From contig CP119310.1 of the NCBI GenBank assembly GCA_029203185.1, forward strand, positions 2,356,001 to 2,420,000: a DNA stretch of 64,000 nucleotides, given 5' to 3'. A program made the translations under genes and the position numbers. The stretch's first letter is position 1. Every line of letters begins with the position of its first letter. Shown here piece after piece: positions 33,065 to 42,700 of the stretch. The notes beneath the pieces are model-generated. The model had not been told where the DNA came from. It did no database searches and saw only the letters and a list, made by a program, of their open reading frames with translations. Source of the DNA: Candidatus Chryseobacterium colombiense. Lineage in GTDB: Bacteria; Bacteroidota; Bacteroidia; Flavobacteriales; Weeksellaceae.

Positions 33065-35221
33065 TTAGAATCTGTATTTCAGATTTGCGCCGTAAAAGAA
33101 ATATGATTGATGAGGTCCCGGATTGAGATCGGTTGCCACTCCTTTCGGATAATTACTCCCTGTATCTGAATCATTAATACTGTTTCCTAAGAACAGGAAT
33201 GTATAATTAATCTGGTTTGTCAAATTATTTCCCATTACAAAAACATCCAAATCCAGTTTATTAAAGGATTTTTTATAGCCTAATTTTGAATTGAGCAATC
33301 CGAAGCCTTTTACTAATCTGTCATTGTTAAAATCAGCATATACGTTTCCTAAATAATTGTACGTATTCACAAGATAAAAACCCGGTTTTGTATAAATATC
33401 CAAGCCTATTGCATATTTATTTCTTGGAACTCCTACTACGGTTTTATGCGTATAATCTTGATCTCCTCCTGCCAGTCTTGTTTTAAAATCTTTATATTTT
33501 GCATCATAATAGGAAAGATTAACAAACGGAACAATTTTATTAATAAATGAATTTTCATTTTTATACTGATATCCAACACTCACTTCCAGTCCGTTATTTT
33601 TCTGGCTTCCTGTATTTGCCCAGTACGTTTGATTTCCGGAATTAGGAATCACCAACTGAGTCAGTTTATTAGAATAATCTATTCTGAATACGGAAACCTG
33701 ATAATCCAATTTTGTGTTTAACAGCAGACCATGCACACTGAAATCAAACATTTTGGCACGCTCTGGTTTCAAGTCATCATTTGCGGTATTCGTAAAGTTT
33801 ATGAATGATGAAGCTGCTGTAGGAGAATTATAGCCTTCACTATAACTTAAGTTAAAAATCTGCTGCTTCCATTCTTTTTGTAATGCAAAGTGTGGCGTGT
33901 AAGCAACTTTATACTCTTTTTCAAATGACTGGTCCTTTGTATGCCCGGCAATTAATCCCGGCAAAGCAAAAAGGTCTTTTCTGTCATAATTCGTTCTATT
34001 CGCACTTACTCCTGCCAGCAAAGTTACTCCCCACGGTTTATAAGTAAGATAGTCTATTGCAAAATAGGTCGACTGATTGTTGTTGTATTTGAAATAAGAA
34101 GCTCCGTTAATTCCTGTTGTCAATAATGGATTATTGGGATCTCTACCATCAAAACGATAGCTTGAAGCAGTAGAAACCGAGTTTTGAATTTCTGTTCCAA
34201 AGTCTAATTTGTTTTCAAAATTATTGAACTCATTTTTCAAGGTAAATGTTGAACGTAATCCTACGTTGGGTGAACTTGTAATACCATAAGCACCAGCTGA
34301 AATACTTTCCGTATTTGCACTATAATAAAATAAGGTCGTATAATTTCTCAGGTTGGGTAAAATATTTACCGTATTGCTTAATCCGACTCTTGTAGATTTT
34401 ATTTTAGTCCCTGCATTTTTACTAATATAAGCCGTGTTTCCGTTATCAATTCCTGCGTAATAATCGTCATAAGAAATTTGTCCTGAAGTATGCTCATAAG
34501 AGTAAGCCTGACTTGCAAAAAAACTTAACTGATCTTTTTTCCCAAGCTTCACCGCTCCATTGATATTGAAAAAGTTTTTTAATCCTCCTCCATTCGGTCT
34601 GTAACCATCGGTTTCAAGGTGTCCATACGCTGCATTAATAGAATAGTTCTCATCTGCAACATTCAGCTGTGTTCTGGACTGAAAAGTCTTAAAAGCTCCA
34701 AACATTGCATTTTCTGAAACTGAGACTCCTTTTGTAAAATCCGGACGGGTATAGAAGCGTACCGCTCCTCCAACTCCCCCTCCATACATTGTCGCAGCCG
34801 GACCTTTTATAACTTCTACATTGTTTACATAAGCAAAATCAACATCATCTAAGATTGTGATTCCTTCTGCGTTTGTTAAAGGCATATTATTCCAATAAGC
34901 CTTAACTCCCCAGTTATTAAACTTCTGGTCATTTCCGTATCCACGTACAACCAGTCTCTGACCTCCGAAATTGGTTCTCTTATCCACTTGCAGACCAGAC
35001 ATTGTTGATAGCGTCTGATCAATTGCTGCCGGATTGTTTCTATTTAATTCTTCTTCAGAAAGTGTTTCTACAGATTGTCCGTGTCTTTTGAATTCGGCAC
35101 GTTCCTGTTTTATTTTTTTCCTTCCCTGTATTGCTACTTCTTCTATTGTACTTTCCTGTGACTGTTGAGCATTCGCAACTACGCAGCATAATAAAGCTGC
35201 AATTCCTATATATCTTTTCAT
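33065..35221 (-). CDS. TonB-dependent outer-membrane receptor
   Basis: A 718-residue protein with signal peptide ending VVANAQ and an N-terminal TonB-box-like STIEEVAIQGRKK. The plug domain follows: ETLSEEELNRNNPAAIDQTLSTMSGLQV, RLVVRGYGND, VEVIKGPAATMYGGGVGGAVRF. The C-terminal barrel has about 22 strands and ends in a terminal Phe (GANLKYRF). No carboxypeptidase-like or SusC domain, so it resembles siderophore, metal or haem receptors more than SusC. It is the last gene of a four-gene operon with a secreted Asp-box protein and two small exported proteins. Substrate unknown. Confidence 0.92.
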   Translation of the reverse strand: MKRYIGIAALLCCVVANAQQSQESTIEEVAIQGRKKIKQERAEFKRHGQSVETLSEEELNRNNPAAIDQTLSTMSGLQVDKRTNFGGQRLVVRGYGNDQKFNNWGVKAYWNNMPLTNAEGITILDDVDFAYVNNVEVIKGPAATMYGGGVGGAVRFYTRPDFTKGVSVSENAMFGAFKTFQSRTQLNVADENYSINAAYGHLETDGYRPNGGGLKNFFNINGAVKLGKKDQLSFFASQAYSYEHTSGQISYDDYYAGIDNGNTAYISKNAGTKIKSTRVGLSNTVNILPNLRNYTTLFYYSANTESISAGAYGITSSPNVGLRSTFTLKNEFNNFENKLDFGTEIQNSVSTASSYRFDGRDPNNPLLTTGINGASYFKYNNNQSTYFAIDYLTYKPWGVTLLAGVSANRTNYDRKDLFALPGLIAGHTKDQSFEKEYKVAYTPHFALQKEWKQQIFNLSYSEGYNSPTAASSFINFTNTANDDLKPERAKMFDFSVHGLLLNTKLDYQVSVFRIDYSNKLTQLVIPNSGNQTYWANTGSQKNNGLEVSVGYQYKNENSFINKIVPFVNLSYYDAKYKDFKTRLAGGDQDYTHKTVVGVPRNKYAIGLDIYTKPGFYLVNTYNYLGNVYADFNNDRLVKGFGLLNSKLGYKKSFNKLDLDVFVMGNNLTNQINYTFLFLGNSINDSDTGSNYPKGVATDLNPGPHQSYFFYGANLKYRF

Positions 35222-35247
35222 TACATTAAAAAATTATTATCATTAAA

Positions 35248-35811
35248 TTATATTCGTTCTCTGTGGATGCTTCCTTCAGGAGGCGGAATAATAATGAATG
35301 AATAATGTGTATTTTCTAATTGCGTGTAATGATTTGGCAATATTCTGATATAGAAGATATTAAAAACATTAAGATCAGGACCTTCGAAAGCCGTAAAGAA
35401 GTTGGATCTTTTGGATATACTTCTTTCATGAACAGGCAGATCTATTTGCTTTCTTACATTTACTTTCTTCACTCTGAGTTTTTCTGAAAAAGTCAATAAT
35501 GAATTAATGATGATATCTTTTTTATCTATATAACAGAGAAAATACTTTTTCCCTTTTATAATGCTAATCCTAATAACATCATAAGAATACCCGTTGAGAA
35601 TAAATTCTTTTTCTTCTTTCCATTTTGCCTTTACCAGATCTTTTTCCGTAAAAAATATTGTTTCGGATTTCCTGAAATTTTTGTTTGAAATATTATATTG
35701 TACATTTTCGTACAACTCTCTTTTCACATGAGAAATAATATGGTAGATCACATTATTGAATAACATGATTACCGGGATGCAGATAAAAATAAAAAATAGT
35801 TTTTTATTCAA
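35248..35811 (-). CDS. Hypothetical membrane-anchored protein
   Basis: A 187-residue protein with one N-terminal hydrophobic segment (KLFFIFICIPVIMLFNNVIYHII) that looks like an uncleaved anchor. The rest is soluble and rich in Lys and Ile, ending SFIIIPPPEGSIHRERI. No family is recognised. It lies between the lipoprotein and the TonB receptor genes with gaps of 7 and 26 bases, so it is surely cotranscribed and may help the receptor. Function unknown. Confidence 0.65.
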   Translation of the reverse strand: MNKKLFFIFICIPVIMLFNNVIYHIISHVKRELYENVQYNISNKNFRKSETIFFTEKDLVKAKWKEEKEFILNGYSYDVIRISIIKGKKYFLCYIDKKDIIINSLLTFSEKLRVKKVNVRKQIDLPVHERSISKRSNFFTAFEGPDLNVFNIFYIRILPNHYTQLENTHYSFIIIPPPEGSIHRERI

Positions 35812-35818
35812 AAAAGTA

Positions 35819-36286
35819 TTATTGTCTTTGGGGAATTAATTCGCCTGCTGGTTCGACCAAAACAAACTTAGAAATGTTTATTTTATATATTTTTTTGGAA
35901 TCCTTCACGGCATATTCTATCCAGTTATCTTTGGGATGCAAGGTCTGGGATAGAGGTTTGTCTGTCGTAATTCTGCCTAAAACAGGATTATCTTCTGTAT
36001 TATTTAATTGCAAATTTCCTCTTATTACAGTTATACCTTCAGAATTATCTTGTACAAATGGAATCGTATTGCCTTCTGCGTGCAAAGTTTTTACCATAAT
36101 AACCTGATTATTTTTCTTCTTCAATTTTATGGTATACATGATCCCTCTTACACCGGCTCTTCCTCCCACCCATTTTGTTTTTTCTGCAGAGATTACTGAT
36201 ATATTTTTTTCCTGATATACAGAAGATACCGGCTTCCCGCAAGAAGCCAGTATCCAAAATAATATTAAAAGTAATTGATTATTCAT
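35819..36286 (-). CDS. Hypothetical lipoprotein of the TonB receptor operon
   Basis: A 155-residue protein with a lipoprotein-type signal (LFWILASC, Cys16). The mature part contains KWVGGRAGVRGIMYTIKL and KDNWIEYAVKDSKKIYKI and is mostly beta. No family is recognised. It begins three bases after the propeller gene. The neighbours suggest a surface lipoprotein acting with the secreted propeller or the receptor. Confidence 0.65.
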   Translation of the reverse strand: MNNQLLLILFWILASCGKPVSSVYQEKNISVISAEKTKWVGGRAGVRGIMYTIKLKKKNNQVIMVKTLHAEGNTIPFVQDNSEGITVIRGNLQLNNTEDNPVLGRITTDKPLSQTLHPKDNWIEYAVKDSKKIYKINISKFVLVEPAGELIPQRQ

Positions 36287-36289
36287 GAT

Positions 36290-39112
36290 TTAGTCATCAT
36301 CTCCTCCTACTCTTCCCAGTACTAAGAAATTACCGCTATAGATTTTTTCTCCTTTATATTCAGCTTTAAGCACGTATTTTCCAGGTGTTAACCTTTGTCC
36401 AAACTCTTCGTCAGATTTTACATTTTGTTTGCTGTATATCAATCTTCCTGATCCATCAAAAATGCTTATATCTACAGTACTATATTTAGAAGAATCAAAT
36501 CTTAAATGGGCAATTCCTTTTGAAGGGTTAGGATAGATCATGGTCATATCCTTTTTAGAGCTTACTTCTCCAGTTGCTAAAGAAGTGCTGTTTTGTGAAG
36601 TCCATGCTCCTCTTCCATAGGTAGAAACCAATATTGTTTTGGTAGATGGTCTGTAATCTAAATTTGTTACTCTCACATTTCCGATATTCCCCGTTACTGA
36701 TGACCAGATTGGTGCAGGATCCATAAAATTAGTTGTACCCCAAACTCCCATTTCTGTTCCCAATAATACTTCATTTACGTTGTCAGGATTTCTCAATATT
36801 GTTCTTACGGGCATATCCGGAAGGTTTCCTTCTTTATTTTGCCATGTAACTCCTCCATCTGTAGAAAAGAATACACTTGTTAGGTTATAGTTGGATAATG
36901 TTACCATAATTTCACTCTCACTAGCCCCAAATTCTATATCTGAAATGGTTCCGGTTGCAGGGGATGTAAGAAGTGTAGAGGTATAAGATGTCGTATTAGC
37001 ATTGGTTATTTTAAATACCCTTCCTAAATTTGTTCCAACAAACAGCGTTGTAGATGCGGTTGTATAAGGAGAAACTTTCATCCAAGAAATCTGCTCGCCA
37101 CTTTGTGCTGTTCCTGCAGTCACTGTAACATTTGTAAATGTTGTAGCAGTAGCAGAAAGTCCGGCAGTTCTAAAAAGTGTCAGCCCAGAACGATAAGAAT
37201 AAAACACATCATTTATTCTGTCTAAAGCAAGTTCATTCACAAAGTGTCCATAGTTATTTCTATTAGCAGAAGACAGCAAATAGTATGTGCCTGATGTTAG
37301 TAAATAATGGTTATTATAAACATAGCTGGCAATTTCATAATTATCCTGATCGTCATATTCTGTGTACATTCCGTCTCCACCCGTTGCAGATTGACTGGTC
37401 AGAAAATTATTCGCTTGTGGTGCACCATACAGCCACCATGAACCATTATCCTGAGCTCCGGCTAACAATTCTTCATTCGCAGGTGTTTTTATAGGATTAA
37501 GCATTGCAGAGTAGAACTGCGTTACATTATATCTTGTATTTCTTGCTGAAAAACCAGTATTTGTTGCAATATTGGCTTTATTGGATGCAAAATAAATTCC
37601 GCCATCGTTTCCAAACATCATTTGTCCTGTTGCATAGTTATTAAAAGGATTAAAAACTATAGCGTGCTGATCCGCATGTACAATAGAAACCGGCAAGCTC
37701 GCCATTGCATTGTTGTTAGACCATTTTGAAATTTGTGACCAATTGACTCCTCCATCAGTAGATTTAAATAAATCTACCCCACCAATATATACACTATTAT
37801 CATCTTGAGGATCTGCCGCAATTACAAGATCATAAAAAGATTGTCCTCTTGTAAAATCATTTGCCGGAATACTTGTATCTGTAGCAGTAGGAAGATTTAT
37901 AGTTCCTGTTCCATCATTAGTAGCCTGCCATGTAGTACCTCCATCTGTAGATTTCGCAATGCGTATAGGTTCGGAAGAACCTGCTCCCTGCATAAATGCA
38001 TATACCTTATTGGCATTTGTTTTGGAAAGAGTGAAATTCACCCTTGCACCAGCACTTCCAACATTATAAACTTCAGTAAAAGTAGTTCCGTTAGTAGATT
38101 TTAAAATTCTTCCCCCTGAATCTATATTTGAATATCTTGAAGACCTGGTAGAAACCCAGACTGAATTGTCTGCGCCAATTTCTATCTGCTGAATAGAATA
38201 CCCTGTGGTACTTGTTACACCTGTCGTCGTATTAAGAGCTAATAAACTGGTATTTTTTACAAATGTTACCCCTCCGTCGGTAGATTTATACAACCCTGAC
38301 TGACTTAATCCCTGGTATGCTCCATCATTATAGTTACCACTTACTCCAGCATAGACTTCAGAAACTCCGGCATTGTTTCTTACTTTTATATCATTGATAT
38401 AAAAATTACCACTTCTGACTCCATTAACATACGTTACCGGTATTGTAAAAATCTGAGTCCATGTGGTACCTCCATTTGTAGATTTCCATATTCCGGATCC
38501 TATTGCGTCTGATGTTGAAGCTTCTCCAGTCCCCGCATAAAAAACCTGGGGATTGTTAGGATCGTAAGTAATACTTGAAATCGAGGTATTAGCCCAGAAT
38601 GTACTTAACGGAGTCCATTCATTAGTACTAACTGAAGGGTCCTGATTTACCCAAAGTCCACCTGAAACACTTCCTGCAAATACCCTTTTCCCTGTAGGAT
38701 CATTAGGATCAAACATAATAGCCCTTGTTCTGCCTCCTACACTATAAGGCCCTCTTTCAATCCAAGGCTGATCAAAACTTTTTGAAGTTGCAGATGCATT
38801 ATTAGAAAGAAAGGACATCCCGGTTTGAGGAGCATACTTTCCTTCTAAAATATCTTTTCTTATTTTTAATAATCCCTCAAAGTTTGTCTGTCCCGTAACC
38901 GGATCCATAGTCCTCTTAAAATCTTCTTCATTATATGGGTTAGGAGGTATTCCTGCCGACTTCCCATACTTATGCTGCTTTTTAAGATCTTTTTTATATT
39001 TAGCATACAGCTCTTGCAGGTGCTTTTGATTCTCCTGAAGTGTGTTATTTTTCTGGGCATACATGCTCACATTTACACTCAACAATAGACTCAAAAGATA
39101 GTATTGTTTCAT
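36290..39112 (-). CDS. Secreted Asp-box (BNR) propeller protein with T9SS sorting domain
   Basis: A 940-residue protein with signal peptide MKQYYLLSLLLSVNVSMYAQ. After a charged helical region (about residues 24-75) come six Asp-box motifs of the sialidase/sortilin type: STNGGTTW, STDGGVTF, STNGTTF, STDGGTTW, STDGGVNW and STDGGVTW, with repeated YDPNNPQVFYAGTGEAS-like blades. This gives a VPS10/sortilin-like propeller; the sialidase catalytic set is not evident. The C-terminus has MIYPNPSKGIAHL and GKYVLKAEYKG, a type A sorting domain, but unusually ends in an acidic GGDDD. It heads the operon with the TonB receptor. Confidence 0.9.
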   Translation of the reverse strand: MKQYYLLSLLLSVNVSMYAQKNNTLQENQKHLQELYAKYKKDLKKQHKYGKSAGIPPNPYNEEDFKRTMDPVTGQTNFEGLLKIRKDILEGKYAPQTGMSFLSNNASATSKSFDQPWIERGPYSVGGRTRAIMFDPNDPTGKRVFAGSVSGGLWVNQDPSVSTNEWTPLSTFWANTSISSITYDPNNPQVFYAGTGEASTSDAIGSGIWKSTNGGTTWTQIFTIPVTYVNGVRSGNFYINDIKVRNNAGVSEVYAGVSGNYNDGAYQGLSQSGLYKSTDGGVTFVKNTSLLALNTTTGVTSTTGYSIQQIEIGADNSVWVSTRSSRYSNIDSGGRILKSTNGTTFTEVYNVGSAGARVNFTLSKTNANKVYAFMQGAGSSEPIRIAKSTDGGTTWQATNDGTGTINLPTATDTSIPANDFTRGQSFYDLVIAADPQDDNSVYIGGVDLFKSTDGGVNWSQISKWSNNNAMASLPVSIVHADQHAIVFNPFNNYATGQMMFGNDGGIYFASNKANIATNTGFSARNTRYNVTQFYSAMLNPIKTPANEELLAGAQDNGSWWLYGAPQANNFLTSQSATGGDGMYTEYDDQDNYEIASYVYNNHYLLTSGTYYLLSSANRNNYGHFVNELALDRINDVFYSYRSGLTLFRTAGLSATATTFTNVTVTAGTAQSGEQISWMKVSPYTTASTTLFVGTNLGRVFKITNANTTSYTSTLLTSPATGTISDIEFGASESEIMVTLSNYNLTSVFFSTDGGVTWQNKEGNLPDMPVRTILRNPDNVNEVLLGTEMGVWGTTNFMDPAPIWSSVTGNIGNVRVTNLDYRPSTKTILVSTYGRGAWTSQNSTSLATGEVSSKKDMTMIYPNPSKGIAHLRFDSSKYSTVDISIFDGSGRLIYSKQNVKSDEEFGQRLTPGKYVLKAEYKGEKIYSGNFLVLGRVGGDDD

Positions 39113-39272
39113 TTTTACATATTTTCTACAAATATAATTAAGTTTAATACAAAATATAATAATTTAACGCCATTAATTACATATACTTATCATAATTAAA
39201 GTTTCCTTAAGTGTTCTTCATTATGAACAATCAGCTATATCCGGTTAAAATACAGAATTTATTTCATAAAAA

Positions 39273-39296
39273 ATGCCTCAATTTTCATTGAGGCAT
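39273..39296 (-). terminator. Terminator of the rpoB-rpoC-DUF3467 operon
   Basis: ATGCCTCAA at 39273-39281 pairs with TTGAGGCAT at 39288-39296. On the minus strand a T-run follows. It lies about 25 bases beyond the DUF3467 stop codon. Confidence 0.88.
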
Positions 39297-39320
39297 CTTA
39301 TGTATGTTTAAGAAAAATTC

Positions 39321-39626
39321 TTAAGCTTGTACGTTGTTAGCACCTAATACGAAAGGCTCAACTTCTTTGATTTCTCCAAATTGTTGCTCGTAGTTAGCGA
39401 TGTTTTGTTGAAGAGCAGATAATACTCTTTTTGCGTGAAGTGGAGCAAGGATAACTCTTGATCTTACTTTCGCTTGTTGTACCCCCGGCATTAATTGGAT
39501 AAAATCTACAACGAATTCAGATGGAGAGTGGTTTACTAATGCTAAGTTAGCATAGATTCCTGCTGCTACCATTTCGTTTAATTCGATGTTGATGTTTCCG
39601 TCTTGTGGATTTTGATTGTTGTCCAT
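39321..39626 (-). CDS. DUF3467 domain-containing protein
   Basis: A 101-residue cytoplasmic protein with the family blocks NIELNEMVAAGIYANLALVNHS, EFVVDFIQLMPG, AKVRSRVILAPLHAKRVLSAL and NIANYEQQFGEI. Family members are short and of unknown function. It lies 86 bases after rpoC in the same direction, a placement often seen in Bacteroidota, and ends at a strong terminator, so it is probably cotranscribed with rpoBC. Confidence 0.92.
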   Translation of the reverse strand: MDNNQNPQDGNINIELNEMVAAGIYANLALVNHSPSEFVVDFIQLMPGVQQAKVRSRVILAPLHAKRVLSALQQNIANYEQQFGEIKEVEPFVLGANNVQA

Positions 39627-39712
39627 TGTTATAAATTATTTTTTTTAATTCGAAATTTGAGGTTGTGAAAATATAAAAATAATTTCAAACCTCAAATTCC
39701 AAATCATTAATT

Positions 39713-42700
39713 TTAGTTAAGGTCTTCGAATTCTTTTCTAGAACCTACAATTACATTTTGGTATTCTTTAAGACCTGTACCTGCAGGAATTCTGTGTCCT
39801 ACAATTACATTTTCTTTCAGACCGTTAAGATCGTCTACCTTACCAGCAACTGCTGCTTCATTAAGCACTTTAGTTGTTTCCTGGAACGATGCTGCAGACA
39901 TGAACGATTTAGTTTGAAGAGCCGCTCTTGTAATACCTTGCAATACAGGTGTTGCTGTAGCAGGTAAAGCTTCTCTTACTTCAACTAAAGCCTGATCTTC
40001 ACGCTTCAATTTAGAATTTTCATCTCTTAATTCTCTTGCTGTAATCATCTGACCTGGTTGGAATACTTTAGAATCACCAGCATCAACAACTACTTTAAGA
40101 CCGAATACTCTATTGTTTTCTTCTAAGAAGTCATATTTGTGCTCAAGAGCTCCTTCAAGGAACTGAGTATCACCTCCATCAACGATAGATACTTTCGTCA
40201 TCATCTGTCTTACGATAATTTCAAAGTGCTTGTCATCAATTTTTACCCCTTGTAGACGGTAAACTTCCTGAATCTCATTTACTAAATATTCCTGAACTGC
40301 AGTTGGACCTTTAATTCTTAGGATATCTTCCGGTGTGATAGAACCGTCAGATAATGGAGAACCTGCTCTTACGAAGTCATTCTCCTGTACTAAGATCTGG
40401 TTTGATAATTTAACTAAGTAAATTTTTCTTTCTCCAGTTTTAGCCTCAACAATAAGTTCACGGTTACCTCTCTTGATTTTTCCGTAAGAAACTACCCCAT
40501 CGATTTCTGTAACAACCGCAGGGTTTGAAGGATTTCTCGCTTCGAATAATTCGGTAACTCTCGGAAGACCTCCTGTGATATCCCCTGCTTTCGCAGATTT
40601 TCTTGGGATCTTGATTAGGACTTTACCAGCCTTAATCTTTTCACCATCGTTAACCATTAAGTGGGCTCCTACCGGTAAGTTGTAACCTTTTTGTTCAACA
40701 CCTTTAGAGTCTACTACTTTTAACGTAGGTACCGCTTTCTTATTTCTAGATTCAGAGATTACTTTCTCTTCAAATCCTGTAGCTTCGTCAATTTCCAACT
40801 GGAATGAAATACCCTGGATAATATCCTCGTATTCAACCTTACCAGAAGTTTCAGCAATGATTACCGCGTTATAGGCATCCCATGTACAGATTACATCCCC
40901 TTTTTTAACTTTATCACCTGGTTTTACAGCCAATATTGAACCGTAAGGTACGTTAGCTACCATTAATGGAGTTCTGGACTCATTATCAGCAACTAATCTG
41001 AATTCCGTTGAACGGGAAACTACAACTTCTGATGTATTACCGTTTTCATCTTCAGAAGTAATAGTTCTTACTTCATCCATTTCAACGATACCGTCTCTTC
41101 TTGCAACGATTGACGGGTTTTCTGATACGTTTCCTGCAGTACCCCCTTGGTGGAAAGTTCTCAACGTAAGCTGAGTTCCCGGTTCCCCAATTGACTGTGC
41201 TGCAATTACACCTACCGCTTCCCCCATATGGATCATCTTACCTGTTGCCAAGTTTCTACCGTAACATTTCGCACAGATACCTTTCTTAGCTTCACAAGTA
41301 AGTGGAGAACGAACTTCAACAGCTTCTAATCCAGCTTCCTCAATTCTCTTAGCCAATACCTCATTGATTACCTGATCTGCTTCAGCGATTAATTCATCAC
41401 TTTCAGGATCGTAGATATTATGTAAAGAAACTCTACCTAAGATTCTTTCAGAGATTTTTTCAACAATCTCGTCATTTTTCTTAAGTGCAGTAACTTCTGT
41501 ACCTCTTAAAGTTCCACAGTCGTCTTCTGTAACGATAACGTCTTGTGCAACGTCTACCAATCTTCTCGTTAAGTAACCTGCATCGGCAGTCTTAAGAGCG
41601 GTATCCGCAAGACCTTTACGAGCACCGTGGGTAGAGATAAAGTATTCTAGGATGGAAAGACCTTCTTTAAAGTTTGCAAGGATCGGGTTTTCGATGATCT
41701 CCGCACCGGTAGAACCAGCTTTTTGCGGTTTCGCCATCAAACCTCTCATCCCTGATAACTGACGGATCTGTTCCTTAGAACCCCTCGCCCCAGAGTCAAG
41801 CATCATATATACAGAGTTGAAACCACCTTGGTCAGTTTTCATTCTGCTCATGATCATTTCAGTTAATCCTGCGTTGGTATTTGTCCAAACGTCGATTACC
41901 TGGTTATAACGTTCTGTATCCGTAATTAGCCCCATGTTATAGTTAGCTCTAATTTCGTCTACAGTTTCAATTGATTGTGCAATCATCTGTTTTTTCTCAA
42001 CAGGAACCACGATGTCTCCTAATGAGAAAGAAAGACCTCCTTTGAATGCATTTGAATACCCTAAGTCTTTCATTGCATCCAGGAACTTCACCGTTGTAGG
42101 GAAATCTGTATCAGCAAGGATCTTACCGATAACGTTTCTTAATGATTTCTTAGTTAAAAGTTCATTAATATATCCTACTTGTTTAGGTACAATCTGGTTA
42201 AACAAAATTCTACCCACAGAAGTTTCGATCAATCTTGTAACGATTTCACCGTCTTCTTTTACTGGAAGTCTACATCTTACTTTAGCATTTAAAGATACTC
42301 TACCTTCAGCATAAGCGATTTCCGCTTCTTCAGGAGAATAGAATGCAAGACCTTCACCTTTTACTTTCATATCTTCTGTAGAGCTCAATTCTTTAGTCAT
42401 GAAATAAAGACCAAGAACCATGTCCTGAGAAGGTACCGTAATTGGAGAACCGTTTGCAGGGTTCAAGATGTTTTGAGAACCTAACATCAATAACTGAGCC
42501 TCAAGGATCGCTTCTGGTCCTAACGGTAAGTGTACCGCCATCTGGTCACCATCGAAATCGGCGTTGAATGCTGTTGTTACTAATGGGTGTAGCTGGATTG
42601 CCTTACCTTCGATCATCTTAGGTTGGAAAGCCTGAATACCAAGTCTGTGAAGCGTAGGTGCTCTGTTCAATAGAACAGGGTGACCTTTCATCACGTTTTC

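Noticed and set aside
36290..39112. Sialidase function for the Asp-box protein
   Set aside because: Asp boxes are structural and occur in sortilin-like propellers; the Arg triad and FRIP motif of true sialidases are not evident.
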